Source: an uncultured Caulobacterales bacterium (GTDB lineage: Bacteria; Pseudomonadota; Alphaproteobacteria; Caulobacterales; Maricaulaceae). From it: a stretch of DNA of 64,000 nucleotides. Position numbers and translations under genes: made by a program. Position 1 is the first letter of the stretch. Every line of letters begins with the position of its first letter. The stretch covers positions 1 through 64,000 of the forward strand of contig CALLIK010000013.1 of the NCBI GenBank assembly GCA_938009235.1, given 5' to 3'. This document shows, in pieces, positions 46,216 through 56,219 of the stretch. The notes beneath the pieces are model-generated. The model was not told where the DNA came from, made no database searches, and worked only from the letters and a program-made list of their open reading frames with translations.

Positions 46216-47268
46216 ATGTCTCTTTGGGACGAAATTACATCAGCCAGTGCCAATCGCATCCTCATGTTGGATGGCGCGATGGGAACAATGTTGCAAAAGC
46301 AGCAGTTAGAAGAAGAAGATTTTCGCGGCGAAAGATTTGCGGATTGGCCAAGTCCTCTAAAAGGGAACAATGATCTTTTGGTTCTAACTAAACCAGACGC
46401 GGTCCGCGCTGTGCATGACGCGTTTTTGGCGGCGGGTGCAGACCTCATCGAAACCAACTCTTTTAATGCGACCTCTATCAGCCAAGACGATTACGGCATG
46501 TCCGACCTTGCGCCAGAAATTGCGCGCGCCTCTGCTTTGGTTGCTCGCGAAGCTGCGGATGCGTGGACAAAGAAAACCCCTGAAAAACCTCGGGCTGTTT
46601 TGGGCTCTATTGGTCCCATGAATAAAACACTCTCTATCTCGCCAAAGGTAGAAGACCCTGGCTATCGGGATGTGACCTTCGATGAAGTCAAAGAGGCCTA
46701 CATCGAACAGGTTACAGCGATAATTGATATCGTGGATGCAATTCTGATTGAGACTGTTTTTGACACGCTAAATTGCAAGGCCGCCATCGCAGCCTGCCGC
46801 GAAACGTTCGATAATGTTGGCTATGAAAAGCCAATCTTGATTTCGGGCACGATTACGGACCGTTCGGGACGTACGCTCTCAGGCCAAACCGCTGAAGCCT
46901 TCTATATTTCGATTGCACATGCGAAGCCTTGGGCTGTCGGGTTGAACTGCGCCCTCGGCGCGGATGAAATGCGCCCCCATATCGAAGCCATCAGCCGCGT
47001 TGCAGAAACGCGCGTCATTGCGTTCCCTAATGCAGGCCTTCCAAATGCGTTCGGTGAATATGACGAAAGCCCTGATGATATGACGGACCAAATTTCGCCT
47101 TGGATTGAGGGCGGCATTGTCAACGTATTGGGCGGCTGTTGCGGGACAACACCTGATCATATCAACGCGATATACGAAGCCACCAAAGATCAAGCGCCGC
47201 GTGTGCCAGTTGCGCCTAAACCCACCTTGCGCCTGTCGGGCCTCGAACCATTCCAGATTGAAGTCTAA
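46216..47268 (+). CDS. metH: Methionine synthase, homocysteine-binding subunit (split MetH, N-terminal part)
   Basis: A 350-aa homocysteine S-methyltransferase domain: LMLDGAMGTMLQ at the start, ETNSFNAT, GSIGPMNKTLS, and the zinc-binding cysteines in GLNCALG and GGCCGTTPDHI. In MetH this domain is fused to the folate and cobalamin domains. Here it ends in its own stop, with the remaining domains in the gene 3 bp downstream. Split metH is known in Alphaproteobacteria such as Caulobacter relatives. It acts with the next gene to make methionine from homocysteine. Confidence 0.93.
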   Translation: MSLWDEITSASANRILMLDGAMGTMLQKQQLEEEDFRGERFADWPSPLKGNNDLLVLTKPDAVRAVHDAFLAAGADLIETNSFNATSISQDDYGMSDLAPEIARASALVAREAADAWTKKTPEKPRAVLGSIGPMNKTLSISPKVEDPGYRDVTFDEVKEAYIEQVTAIIDIVDAILIETVFDTLNCKAAIAACRETFDNVGYEKPILISGTITDRSGRTLSGQTAEAFYISIAHAKPWAVGLNCALGADEMRPHIEAISRVAETRVIAFPNAGLPNAFGEYDESPDDMTDQISPWIEGGIVNVLGGCCGTTPDHINAIYEATKDQAPRVPVAPKPTLRLSGLEPFQIEV

Positions 47269-47271
47269 GCC

Positions 47272-49908
47272 ATGACCAATTCTGCTACACAATTCATCAA
47301 TATCGGCGAGCGTACAAATGTCGCTGGCTCTGCGCGGTTTAAAAAACTGATCGTCAAAAATGACTTCGAAAAGGCCCTGTCTGTTGCCCGTCAGCAAGTC
47401 GAGAGCGGCGCACAAATTATAGACATCAATATGGATGATGGCCTGATTGACGGTGTTGAAGCCATGACTCGGTTCCTCCAGCTGATGGCGGGTGAACCTG
47501 ATATTTGTCGCGTGCCTGTCATGATCGATAGCTCCAAGTGGGAAGTCCTCGAAGCGGGCTTAAAATGCGTACAAGGCAAGGCTGTTGTCAATTCGATTTC
47601 CATGAAGGAAGGCGAAGAAGAGTTCTTGGCCCATGCGCGTATCGTTCGGAATTTGGGCGCGGCCGCAGTGATCATGGCGTTCGACGAAGAAGGTCAAGCC
47701 GAGACAGCTGATCATAAATTTGAGATTTGTGAGCGTGCTTATAACCTCCTCGTGAATGAAGTGAATTTCCCGCCTGAAGATATTATTTTCGATCCAAATA
47801 TCTTTGCTGTGGCGACGGGTATTGAAGAGCATAATAATTACGCTGTGGCATTCTTTGACGCGTGTAAGCGTATCAAGGCGAACTTACCGCATGCGCGTAT
47901 TTCTGGCGGATTGTCCAATGTCAGTTTCGCCTTTCGCGGCAACAATGCGCTGCGAGAAGCTATGCATTCTGTCTTTCTCTATCACGCGATTCCTGCGGGT
48001 CTGGACATGGCGATTGTGAATGCTGGGCAGCTGACGATTTATGATGATATTCCTGAAGACCTGCGCGAGCGCGTTGAAGATGTGATCCTCAACCGCCGCC
48101 CTGACGCGACGGACCGTTTGTTGGATGTGGCCGATAAATATCGCGGCGACGGCAAAGCCAAAGCCCATGTTGTTGATCTGGAGTGGCGCAAGTTCTCTGT
48201 TGAGAAACGCCTTGAGCATGCACTTGTTCGCGGCATCACAGATTTCATTGTCGAAGACACAGAAGAAGCGCGTCTCCAAGCGGACCGTCCTTTGCACGTT
48301 ATCGAAGGCCCGTTGATGTCGGGTATGAATGTCGTGGGTGATTTGTTCGGCGCGGGTAAAATGTTCTTGCCGCAAGTCGTGAAATCTGCGCGTGTTATGA
48401 AAGCCTCTGTGGCGCATCTTCTGCCCTTTATGGAAGAAGAAAAAATTGCACTTGGAACTGTCGGCACGTCCAATGGACGTATTTTGATGGCGACTGTGAA
48501 AGGCGATGTGCATGATATTGGGAAGAACATTGTGGGCGTTGTCCTGCAGTGTAATGGATATGATGTTGTTGACCTTGGCGTGATGGTGCCGTGCGAGAAA
48601 ATTCTGGACGCCGCGATTGAACATGATGTCGATATGGTCGGCCTCTCTGGGTTGATCACGCCGAGCCTCGACGAGATGGTTTATGTTGGTAAGGAAATGC
48701 AACGTCGTGGATTTACGATGCCGCTCCTGATTGGCGGGGCGACCACGTCTAAGACGCATACGGCTGTGAAAATTGAACCTGCCTATCAAGCGGGACCAAC
48801 TGTTTATGTGACAGATGCCAGCCGCGCAGTTGGAGTTGTTGGTAAACTCTTGGGCGATAGCAGCGCAGATTATGCTGCCGACCTTCGGGTAGACTATCAA
48901 AAGGCGCGCGAGTCGCATCAGCGCGGCCAAACGGCCAAAGCGCGTCTCACGCTGAAAGAAGCACGCGATAATCCGTGGAAGACGAAGTGGGTGGATTATA
49001 CAGCGCCGAAACCGACCTTCCTCGGCACGAAAACGCTTACGAGTTATCCGCTCGAGAACCTACGTGATTTCATTGATTGGACGCCTTTCTTTGCGACGTG
49101 GGAATTAAAGGGTCGCTATCCTGCTATTCTGGAGAATGAAGTTTACGGCGAAGCTGCACGTGATTTGTTCAAAGATGCGCAAGACATGTTGGACCGTATG
49201 ATTTCCGAAAAATGGGTCAGCGCAAATGCGATCTTTGGCTTTTGGCCTGCGGAGCAAAATGGCGATGACGTGAAAGTCTTCACCGATGAAACACGCTCTG
49301 AAACGCATGCGAATTTCCATGGCTTGCGTCAGCAAATTTCAAAAGGCTCACGCGCGAAACCTAATTTTTGTATCTCCGATTTCTGCGCCCCTAAAGATGA
49401 TTACATTGGCGGCTTTGCTGTGACGGCTGGATTGGGCGAGGAAGTCAAATCCAAGAAATTTGTGGACGATGGTGATGATTATAATTCCATTTTGTTCAAA
49501 GCTCTTTGTGACCGCCTAGCTGAAGCCTTTGCTGAACATCTGCATCAACGTGTCCGCCGTGAGTTCTGGGGCTACGCGCCAGATGAAACATCTAGCGGTG
49601 ACGAGCTGATTGCAGAACAATACGCGGGTATTCGCCCTGCGCCTGGGTATCCTGCGCAGCCAGATCATACAGAGAAGGCAACATTGTTCCGCTTGCTCGA
49701 TGTGACAGCGCAGACCGATATCAAACTCACGCAGAGCTTTGCGATGCATCCTGCGAGTTCAGTGTCTGGCTTGTATTTCTCTCATCCTGACTCCGTCTAT
49801 TTCGGCGTTGGCAAGATCGAGAAAGACCAAGTCGAAGACTATGCGCGACGCAAGGATATGAGTCTTGATGATGTTGAGCGTTGGTTAGCGCCCATCTTGA
49901 ATTACTAG
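47272..49908 (+). CDS. metH: Methionine synthase, folate/cobalamin/reactivation subunit (split MetH, C-terminal part)
   Basis: An 878-aa protein with the rest of MetH. Pterin-binding domain ([28 protein letters not shown]) at about 1-300, cap and cobalamin-binding domain with DVHDIGKN (DxHxxG, lower axial histidine) near 407, and the activation domain with RPAPGYP near 785. Cobalamin-dependent methyl transfer from methyltetrahydrofolate to homocysteine is expected. The gene is 3 bp after the homocysteine-binding gene. Together with the btuB riboswitch next door this suggests a B12-dependent lifestyle. Confidence 0.93.
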   Translation: MTNSATQFINIGERTNVAGSARFKKLIVKNDFEKALSVARQQVESGAQIIDINMDDGLIDGVEAMTRFLQLMAGEPDICRVPVMIDSSKWEVLEAGLKCVQGKAVVNSISMKEGEEEFLAHARIVRNLGAAAVIMAFDEEGQAETADHKFEICERAYNLLVNEVNFPPEDIIFDPNIFAVATGIEEHNNYAVAFFDACKRIKANLPHARISGGLSNVSFAFRGNNALREAMHSVFLYHAIPAGLDMAIVNAGQLTIYDDIPEDLRERVEDVILNRRPDATDRLLDVADKYRGDGKAKAHVVDLEWRKFSVEKRLEHALVRGITDFIVEDTEEARLQADRPLHVIEGPLMSGMNVVGDLFGAGKMFLPQVVKSARVMKASVAHLLPFMEEEKIALGTVGTSNGRILMATVKGDVHDIGKNIVGVVLQCNGYDVVDLGVMVPCEKILDAAIEHDVDMVGLSGLITPSLDEMVYVGKEMQRRGFTMPLLIGGATTSKTHTAVKIEPAYQAGPTVYVTDASRAVGVVGKLLGDSSADYAADLRVDYQKARESHQRGQTAKARLTLKEARDNPWKTKWVDYTAPKPTFLGTKTLTSYPLENLRDFIDWTPFFATWELKGRYPAILENEVYGEAARDLFKDAQDMLDRMISEKWVSANAIFGFWPAEQNGDDVKVFTDETRSETHANFHGLRQQISKGSRAKPNFCISDFCAPKDDYIGGFAVTAGLGEEVKSKKFVDDGDDYNSILFKALCDRLAEAFAEHLHQRVRREFWGYAPDETSSGDELIAEQYAGIRPAPGYPAQPDHTEKATLFRLLDVTAQTDIKLTQSFAMHPASSVSGLYFSHPDSVYFGVGKIEKDQVEDYARRKDMSLDDVERWLAPILNY

Positions 49909-49930
49909 AGTTTTTAAAAACCCTAAAATG

Positions 49931-49960
49931 AAAAAGCCCGCATCGCTGCGGGCTTTGTTG
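49931..49960. terminator. Bidirectional terminator between metH and the Do-type protease gene
   Basis: AAAGCCCGC/GCGGGCTTT with a 6-nt loop, A-rich on one side and T-rich on the other. It serves both convergent genes. Confidence 0.85.
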
Positions 49961-49991
49961 TATTTAAAATAACGTGTAACGACGCTGCGGT

Positions 49992-51443
49992 TTATTTCAC
50001 AGCGAGATAGAGGTTCTGCCCCTGCCGTTCGACACGGAGTGCATATGGGCCAGTATCGCCGTCAATCGCATCTTCGAAATCAACCAAGTCCGTCACATCC
50101 GTTCGTCCAATACGACGAATGACATCGCCTTTGCGAAGGCCTGCGCGATAGGCACGTGATCCACGTTCGACAGCGGCAACATAGACGCCATCATCTCCGC
50201 CTCGAAGTTCCAAGTCTTCTGGGATTTCGGAAATTGAAGCCCCGTTAAAGGCTTCCATCATCTCTGGCTCATCGTCGCCGTAACGGTTATCTGAGGAAGA
50301 CGCGTCATCTGAGTCATCTGCATCCTCTGGCACTTCGGCAATGCCGATGCGTGTTTTACGGCGTTTGCCGTCACGCAGGTATGTTACATCTGATCGTGTG
50401 CCAGGTTTCAACAATCCGACAAGGTTACGCAGATCATTACTGTCCAAAATCTCTTCGCCGTTAAAGGCGATGATGATGTCACCTTCTTGCAATCCTGCTT
50501 TTTCCGCTGGCGTGTCTTCGCCAACATCAGAGACAAGCGCGCCGTCGAGTGATTTCAAGCCCAGTCCTTCGCGCAGATCAGGCGTTACATTTTGAATCAC
50601 CACACCGATACGCCCGCGTTTAACTTCGCCGTTTTCGCGCAATTGCTCGATGACATTTTTGACGGTTCGAATTGGAACTGCAAAGCCGATCCCATTATTA
50701 CCGCCAGAGCGAGAGACAATCGCCGTGTTAATCCCGATCAACTCGCCTTTGGAATTAACGAGCGCGCCGCCAGAGTTACCCGGGTTAATGGATGCGTCGG
50801 TCTGGATGTAATTCGAATAATTGGCGCTTGAGCCTTGATCTCGACCCAGCGCGGAAATGATGCCTGATGTGACCGTGGAGGACAGGCCGAACGGGTTACC
50901 AACGGCAATGACGTAATCGCCGACGCGGGCTTCGCCTGTTGTCGCGAGCTTAAGTTCAGTCAGATCTTTTACGTCGATTTTCAATAATGCCAAATCTGTT
51001 TTGGGATCTGCGCCGACGAGTACGGCTTCGACTTCGCGACGATCGTTCAAGGTAATGGTGATTTCGTCTGCGCCATTGATGACGTGATTATTCGTGATGA
51101 TGAGGCCTTCGGCGGCATCATAAATAACCCCTGAACCTAATCCGCCTTTAGGGCCAGATTCATTGGGGGCCTGACGGCCGCCAAAGAAGCGTTCCATCAT
51201 CTCTTCTTCGGGAGACTTTCTCGTTGTCTTTGTCTTTTTTGTCGCTTCTTGAAGGGTTTGAATGGACACAACTGCGGGAGTGACCTGTTCGAGTAGCGGA
51301 GCCATCGTCAAGACGCCGCGTTGCGGATCTACAGTCATGGCTTGGGAGCGCGTGTTGGTTTGCGCATCGGCGGGCGTTTGTAGGGCGAGGGGGGACGCCA
51401 AGAGCGCGAGTGCCGCAACGCCTAGCAGTAAAGGTCTTTTCAT
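49992..51443 (-). CDS. Do/HtrA family periplasmic serine protease
   Basis: A 483-aa protein with a signal peptide (ADA|QT), trypsin-like domain and two PDZ domains. The triad is His in ITNNHVIN, Asp in TDLALLKID, and Ser in NPGNSGGALVN. The first PDZ has RGRIGVVIQNVTP and the second follows the acidic linker (EDADDSDDASSSD) near residue 375. It matches DegP/MucD-type envelope quality-control proteases. No rpoE-like promoter can be confirmed by eye. Confidence 0.92.
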   Translation of the reverse strand: MKRPLLLGVAALALLASPLALQTPADAQTNTRSQAMTVDPQRGVLTMAPLLEQVTPAVVSIQTLQEATKKTKTTRKSPEEEMMERFFGGRQAPNESGPKGGLGSGVIYDAAEGLIITNNHVINGADEITITLNDRREVEAVLVGADPKTDLALLKIDVKDLTELKLATTGEARVGDYVIAVGNPFGLSSTVTSGIISALGRDQGSSANYSNYIQTDASINPGNSGGALVNSKGELIGINTAIVSRSGGNNGIGFAVPIRTVKNVIEQLRENGEVKRGRIGVVIQNVTPDLREGLGLKSLDGALVSDVGEDTPAEKAGLQEGDIIIAFNGEEILDSNDLRNLVGLLKPGTRSDVTYLRDGKRRKTRIGIAEVPEDADDSDDASSSDNRYGDDEPEMMEAFNGASISEIPEDLELRGGDDGVYVAAVERGSRAYRAGLRKGDVIRRIGRTDVTDLVDFEDAIDGDTGPYALRVERQGQNLYLAVK

Positions 51444-51486
51444 AGTCGAGTCCTTCAGGAGTGTAAAACGTTATCGTACCTTTGAT

Positions 51487-51786
51487 TTAGTGTGTTTTTC
51501 GGGCTTCACAATATAGCACGCCAGAATCTGAACATGAATTAATTATGACAGGACGGTAATGTTTGACATGCGAAAACGCTAACCGTCCATCTGGGGTACG
51601 GCGCGTAATTCTGATGTAGGCAGGACTGCCCGCAACGTCAGTACCCACGACGGAATACCGAAATAGAAAAAGTGTTTTACGCAAGTCATAACGTTGCGGC
51701 GACGGTTTTTGATAAAGCGGCCCATCTGTCCCTACAGTTTGGCCATTAGACCCAGTTCGTGCAATTTTTGGAAACAAAAAATGCAC
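51487..51786 (-). CDS. Possible small protein encoded by a dispersed repeat (copy 2)
   Basis: An intact 99-aa frame. Its first ~28 residues (HFLFPKIARTGSNGQTVG) and a central block (LRKTLFLFRYSV) are also seen, interrupted, in the inverted copy at 178-418. Conservation extends in the nucleotide blocks beyond the frame, so it may not be the selected product. No domain is recognised. It lies upstream of the protease gene on the same strand but ends 44 bp before it. Confidence 0.3.
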   Translation of the reverse strand: MHFLFPKIARTGSNGQTVGTDGPLYQKPSPQRYDLRKTLFLFRYSVVGTDVAGSPAYIRITRRTPDGRLAFSHVKHYRPVIINSCSDSGVLYCEARKTH

Positions 51787-51964
51787 CTGTCGGCTCTCAC
51801 TTCAAAAGGCCCGGCACAGTTCGATGTCTCACCACCAAATGCTCAACCCCACCGTCTCTCGAACCAGCCCATGCAAAATGCACAGTGCGTATTTTGTAGT
51901 CAGCAAACTACGCCAAGCGAGGCCCCGCCTGTCCCATGTCCGAAAGAACCCGTCCACTATGTCA
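51600..51964 (+). repeat. Dispersed inverted repeat, copy 2
   Basis: This pairs with 46-418 in opposite orientation. The strongest block is 51715-51818 (104 bp, nearly identical to 146-249), and a second is 51928-51964. Between them 110 bp are unlike the other copy. The element could mediate inversion of 51 kb if the pair recombined. The remaining 51965-52160 shows no gene. Confidence 0.6.
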
Positions 51965-52160
51965 CAGCTTTTGAATGCGGGGATTATGTTTTTTGAAACT
52001 ACGGTTTTATGGGGGTTTAAGGTGGTTTTAAACGCGGATCATTTTCAACTTCAGCGAGTTTACCTGATTTCATTGAGCGTTCTCAGGGGATCGAATAATT
52101 GCCTATCGCCAATTCCATCATCATGCTTATGATGGGGCTTAAATAGGATGAGGTGAATTT

Positions 52161-52340
52161 ATGGCTGAACGTTTTGAACGCCACCGCCAAGCTTGGACAA
52201 GGGACGAAATTCAGAAGCTGCACCGTTTGGCGGAAAAAGGCATGGGTCTGAAGGCGATTGCGAAATCCCTCACACGCTCTGAAGAATCCACAAAGAAACA
52301 GGCAAAGCAAGATAAACTGAAAATACAAAAATTACGGTGA
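52161..52340 (+). CDS. Small SANT/Myb-like protein
   Basis: A 59-aa protein beginning MAERFERHRQAWTRDEI. GAGGTG sits 5 nt before the ATG. The WTRDEIQKLHRLAEKGMGLK segment followed by IAKSLTRSEESTKKQAK has the tryptophan and helix spacing of a SANT/Myb-type module, as in small alphaproteobacterial proteins of this kind. It is followed by the Fe-S scaffold gene 68 bp later. Function is unknown; DNA binding is possible. Confidence 0.6.
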   Translation: MAERFERHRQAWTRDEIQKLHRLAEKGMGLKAIAKSLTRSEESTKKQAKQDKLKIQKLR

Positions 52341-52408
52341 GTGAACTGCGCTGTGGGTTCGAAATAGCGCCTCTATCTTAGCGGACTTAAACGCCCTATA
52401 TCCACGCC

Positions 52409-52846
52409 ATGTTCGATGACCTCTACAACACAGATATACTTGGCTTGTCAGCGAGCTTAGAAAATGCAGCTTTACCGTCACCGGATGGGACGGCGCGCAA
52501 AGTGTCAAAACTTTGCGGGTCTTGGCTTGAGATCGATCTGATGGTCGAAGACGGCGCAGTGACAGACTGCGCGTTGCGGGTGCAGGCTTGCGCTTTGGGG
52601 CAGGCGAGCGCGGCGATTTTGCAAGCCGCTATTATTGGCGCAACCTTACCAGAATTATTTGAGGCCAAAGAGGGCCTGCGCGCCCTGTTAAAAGAGGGAG
52701 GCGAGCCACCAAATGGACGGTTCGCAAAGTTATCGGCTCTGGCGGGCGTTGCCAAATACCCTGCGCGTCATACCTCTACGATGTTGGCATTTGAGGCAGC
52801 TGTCGCAGCATTTGAGTCAGTATCTGAGTCGGGACTGGACAGTTAA
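52409..52846 (+). CDS. Iron-sulfur cluster assembly scaffold protein (IscU/NifU-like)
   Basis: A 145-aa protein in the IscU/SUF-U-like group. It keeps three cysteines in the expected order: KLCGS near 36, TDCAL near 54, and QACALGQ near 61, here in the diverged alphaproteobacterial version. The fold continues with LPELFEAKEGLRALL and a final helix AAFEAAVAAF. Its place before a zinc-ribbon membrane protein and yidD is common in this group. It would transiently hold clusters or copper; the exact client is unknown. Confidence 0.8.
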   Translation: MFDDLYNTDILGLSASLENAALPSPDGTARKVSKLCGSWLEIDLMVEDGAVTDCALRVQACALGQASAAILQAAIIGATLPELFEAKEGLRALLKEGGEPPNGRFAKLSALAGVAKYPARHTSTMLAFEAAVAAFESVSESGLDS

Positions 52847-52888
52847 TCTGATTTCGCTCTAGGGTCCTATAGTAAGACAGGGGACATC

Positions 52889-53953
52889 ATGGCTAAATCA
52901 ACGCGCCGACCACAGAAAATATTTGCGATCGTGATGTGGGTTCTCTCCGTCATTTTTGCGGGGTTCCTCATGGCGCTCGGCAATTTAGTTTTACGCGATA
53001 TTCCGCGAGCTGATCAGTCGATTACACTCGAGAACTATATTGATCTGGATCAGCTCCGAGACCTCCGTAAGCAAGAGCGTGATCTTAAGGAACAGATGAC
53101 GCCGCTCAAGCGGGCTGCCGAGGATGCCGTCGAAGCGCAACTCACTGCGCAAGCGAATTACCGCGCGACCAAATCCCGATTTGATAACTGGATCGCGACG
53201 CGCACGGCGACGCAAAGCAATGCAACCAACCCAGAGGTTCTAAGCCGAACACGTGAGCTCGAAGGCCTTAGCGAGAAAGTACGCGCCGCCGAACGCATCG
53301 TAGAATCCGCGCAAGCTAATCAACGCAAACAAAGCCGAAGTTCCAACGATGTTCGCTTAGGCATAAACAAGTTACGCGACATGGCGCGGCCTGCCTACTC
53401 ACGCGCGGTTCGTGCGAAAGAATTGCGCATCTTTGGGTTCCGCTTGATGCTGACTTTGCCGTTGCTGCTGCTCTCTGCGTGGATGTTACTGACGAAACGC
53501 CGCAGTGCATATTGGCCGCTCTATCGCGGTTTTGTGTTGTTCTCGGCCTACGCTTTCTTCTTCGAACTCGCGCCTTATGTGCCTTCATATGGTGGCTACG
53601 TTATCGTTATTGTTGGGATCATTGCTGTCCTTGTCGCAGGATATTTCCTGATCAAACAAATGCGAAAATATCTGGAACGTAAGCAAGAGGAAGAAGCCCG
53701 ATCAGAGGATATTCGCCGTAAGTCTATCGACTATGAAACCGCGCTCAAAAAAATCGCAGCTAAGAGTTGCCCCGGATGTGATCGAGATATCGTCACGCGC
53801 GACGGGGTTCATTCTGATTATTGTGTGCATTGCGGTATTCACTTGCAGCGTGAATGCCCGAGCTGCGAAACGCGTAATGTGACATTCCATCGGTTCTGTC
53901 TGTGTTGCGGCACGGAGAATGACGAACTCGCTAAGCCTGCTGAATTAGCCTGA
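52889..53953 (+). CDS. Membrane protein with coiled coil and double zinc ribbon
   Basis: A 354-aa protein. One transmembrane helix lies near residues 12-33, then a charged periplasmic coiled coil (about 50-170), then three further hydrophobic helices (about 177-260). The cytoplasmic tail from about 290 contains CPGC, CVHC, CPSC and CLCC pairs, a double zinc ribbon. No enzyme domain is visible. It is coupled to yidD (the TGA overlaps the ATG). The combination suggests a sensor or adaptor linking envelope structure with a cytoplasmic partner, but this is a guess. Confidence 0.7.
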   Translation: MAKSTRRPQKIFAIVMWVLSVIFAGFLMALGNLVLRDIPRADQSITLENYIDLDQLRDLRKQERDLKEQMTPLKRAAEDAVEAQLTAQANYRATKSRFDNWIATRTATQSNATNPEVLSRTRELEGLSEKVRAAERIVESAQANQRKQSRSSNDVRLGINKLRDMARPAYSRAVRAKELRIFGFRLMLTLPLLLLSAWMLLTKRRSAYWPLYRGFVLFSAYAFFFELAPYVPSYGGYVIVIVGIIAVLVAGYFLIKQMRKYLERKQEEEARSEDIRRKSIDYETALKKIAAKSCPGCDRDIVTRDGVHSDYCVHCGIHLQRECPSCETRNVTFHRFCLCCGTENDELAKPAELA

Positions 53954-54270
53954 TGATGAAATTTATACGCATGCCATTCGTCTGGATTATGTTGGCGGCG
54001 CTGTTGATCTATAAGGTTTTGATCTCGCCCGTCCTGTCTGCATTTGGCGTAAAATGTCGGCATGAGCCGTCTTGCTCGACCTATTCGCAGCAGGCCATAA
54101 AGGGGCATGGCCCGTGGTATGGCGGGTGGATGACCCTCGCGCGGCTGCTACGCTGCCAACCTTGGGGGACAGACGGGGTTGATAATGTGCCTAAAAACAT
54201 TACCACACCGCCTTTATATGCCCCTTGGCGCGTTGCGCTTTGGACTAAGACACATTCGGCCCCAGACTAG
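53953..54270 (+). CDS. yidD: Membrane protein insertion efficiency factor YidD
   Basis: A 105-aa protein. One amphipathic/transmembrane segment is followed by the family's [14 protein letters not shown] (usually RFxPTCSxYxxxAI) near residue 36 and [14 protein letters not shown], all hallmarks of YidD. It assists YidC-dependent membrane insertion. The ATG overlaps the upstream stop (TGATG). Confidence 0.93.
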   Translation: MMKFIRMPFVWIMLAALLIYKVLISPVLSAFGVKCRHEPSCSTYSQQAIKGHGPWYGGWMTLARLLRCQPWGTDGVDNVPKNITTPPLYAPWRVALWTKTHSAPD

Positions 54271-54284
54271 ACTTGGATTATATC

Positions 54285-56216
54285 ATGGTCACTTTGACAT
54301 TCCCCGATGGCGCAGCGCGCGAGTATGACGCTGGCACGACAGCTATGGCGGTGGCGAAGTCCATCTCAAAAGGCCTTGCCAAGCAAGTCTTGGCCGCAAA
54401 GCTAGACGGCGAGCTTGTGGACGCGTCTTTGCCAATCCACGTAGATGCTAAGATTGAATTGGTCACAGCCAAAGACCCAGAAGGTCTAGAACTTATCCGT
54501 CATGATGCCTCGCATGTTATGGCCGAAGCCGTTCAAGAGCTGTTCCCAGGCACACAGGTCACAATCGGTCCCGTTATAGAAAACGGATTTTACTACGACT
54601 TCCACCGCGAAGAGCCGTTAAGCGAAGATGATTTCGCTGCGATTGAAAAGAAGATGGCATTCATCATCAACCGTAACGATAAATTCGTTCGCGAAGAAAT
54701 GGATCGCAATGAAGCTATCGCTCTGTTCAAAGAGATGGGCGAGACATTCAAAGCTGAGTTGATCGAAGATTTGCCAGATAGCGAAACAATCACAATTTAT
54801 AAGCAGGGCAAATGGTTTGACCTTTGCCGTGGTCCGCATCTGCCAAGCACGGGCAAGATCGGCAAAGCGTTTAAACTCATGAAAGTCGCGGGCGCATATT
54901 GGCGCGGCGATAGTAATAACCCACAGCTTCAACGTATCTACGGCACAGCGTGGGCAACCCAAGAAGAACTCGACGCGCATCTAAAACAGATCGAAGAAGC
55001 CGAAGCCCGCGATCATCGCCGCCTCGGCAAACAGCTCGCCTTGTTCCATTTCCAAGAAGAAGCCCAAGGCCAAGCCTTCTGGCATCCAAATGGATGGACA
55101 CTTTACACAACATTGCGCGATTACATGTCCCGCCGCCAACGCGAATATGGCTATCAAGAAATCAAAACCCCGCAGCTCATGGACCGTAAGTTCTGGGAAG
55201 CGTCTGGGCATTGGGAGAAGTATCGCGAGAATATGTTCGTCGCGGAAATCGCTGAGGAAGACAAAGTCCTCGCGCTGAAACCGATGAACTGCCCGTGTCA
55301 TATTCAAGTCTTTAATCAGGGCCAAAAATCCTATCGTGATCTGCCAGTTCGCTTTGCTGAATTTGGCTCCTGTCATCGCTACGAGCCATCGGGCGCGTTG
55401 CATGGCCTCATGCGTGTGCGCGGTTTTGTTCAAGATGACGGACATGTTTTCTGTACGCTGGAGCAGGTGACGGATGAAGTGAAAGCCTTCACTGAACTTC
55501 TGAAATCTGTCTATGCAGACCTTGGGTTTGATGATGTGAAGGTGAAATTCTCTACGCGTCCTGACATTCGTGTTGGCTCTGATGAGTATTGGGATAAAGC
55601 CGAAGCCGCCTTGAAAGAAGCCGCAGATGCCTCTGGTCTTGAAGTGGAACTTAACGAAGGCGACGGCGCATTTTACGGACCAAAGCTCGACTTTGTTCTG
55701 CGTGATGCGATTGGCCGTGAGTGGCAAGCGGGTACAATCCAGCTTGACCCGAACACGCCAGAACGTTTGAAGGCAAGCTTCACAGGCGACGACGACAAGA
55801 AACATGCGCCCGTGATGCTGCATCGCGCAGTTCTAGGTTCATTCGAACGGTTTCTCGGTATCCTGATTGAAAATTATGCAGGCCGTTTCCCGCTTTGGCT
55901 TTCGCCTGTGCAGGTCGTGGTCGCGACAATCACATCCGATGCGGATGACTATGCCAAAGAGGTCGTGGCGAAATTGAAAGCCGCAGGCCTTCGCGCCGAA
56001 ATCGATACACGTAATGAGAAGATCAATTACAAAATCCGCGAACTTTCCGCGGACCGTAAAATCCCAGCGATTGCCGTTGTGGGCCGTAAAGAGATGGAAG
56101 AGGGCAAAGTCGCCATTCGCCGCCTTGGGTCGCGTGATCAAACTATCCTATCTGTCGAAGACGCGATTGCAGCCTTAACCGAAGAAGCAACCGCACCGGA
56201 TCAACGCCGAGGTTAG
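54285..56216 (+). CDS. thrS: Threonyl-tRNA synthetase
   Basis: A class II synthetase of about 643 aa with TGS domain, editing domain ([17 protein letters not shown]), catalytic core, and anticodon-binding domain. Zinc ligands are in the C-x-H-x-H set: MNCPCHIQ (Cys), the histidine of [13 protein letters not shown], and the C-terminal MLHRAV motif. The ATG at 54285 is preferred to an upstream TTG (54273). It is essential in most bacteria. It is followed by O-antigen ligase after 3 bp, probably one transcript. Confidence 0.95.
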   Translation: MVTLTFPDGAAREYDAGTTAMAVAKSISKGLAKQVLAAKLDGELVDASLPIHVDAKIELVTAKDPEGLELIRHDASHVMAEAVQELFPGTQVTIGPVIENGFYYDFHREEPLSEDDFAAIEKKMAFIINRNDKFVREEMDRNEAIALFKEMGETFKAELIEDLPDSETITIYKQGKWFDLCRGPHLPSTGKIGKAFKLMKVAGAYWRGDSNNPQLQRIYGTAWATQEELDAHLKQIEEAEARDHRRLGKQLALFHFQEEAQGQAFWHPNGWTLYTTLRDYMSRRQREYGYQEIKTPQLMDRKFWEASGHWEKYRENMFVAEIAEEDKVLALKPMNCPCHIQVFNQGQKSYRDLPVRFAEFGSCHRYEPSGALHGLMRVRGFVQDDGHVFCTLEQVTDEVKAFTELLKSVYADLGFDDVKVKFSTRPDIRVGSDEYWDKAEAALKEAADASGLEVELNEGDGAFYGPKLDFVLRDAIGREWQAGTIQLDPNTPERLKASFTGDDDKKHAPVMLHRAVLGSFERFLGILIENYAGRFPLWLSPVQVVVATITSDADDYAKEVVAKLKAAGLRAEIDTRNEKINYKIRELSADRKIPAIAVVGRKEMEEGKVAIRRLGSRDQTILSVEDAIAALTEEATAPDQRRG

Positions 56217-56219
56217 AAT

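Noticed and set aside
51487-51786. Treating the small minus-strand frame as a certain gene.
   Set aside because: Similarity to the broken copy at 178-418 is also seen as nucleotide blocks beyond the frame, so it was kept only at low confidence.
54273-54284. TTG start of thrS.
   Set aside because: It has no ribosome-binding site advantage and adds residues not typical of the TGS domain; ATG 54285 is used.
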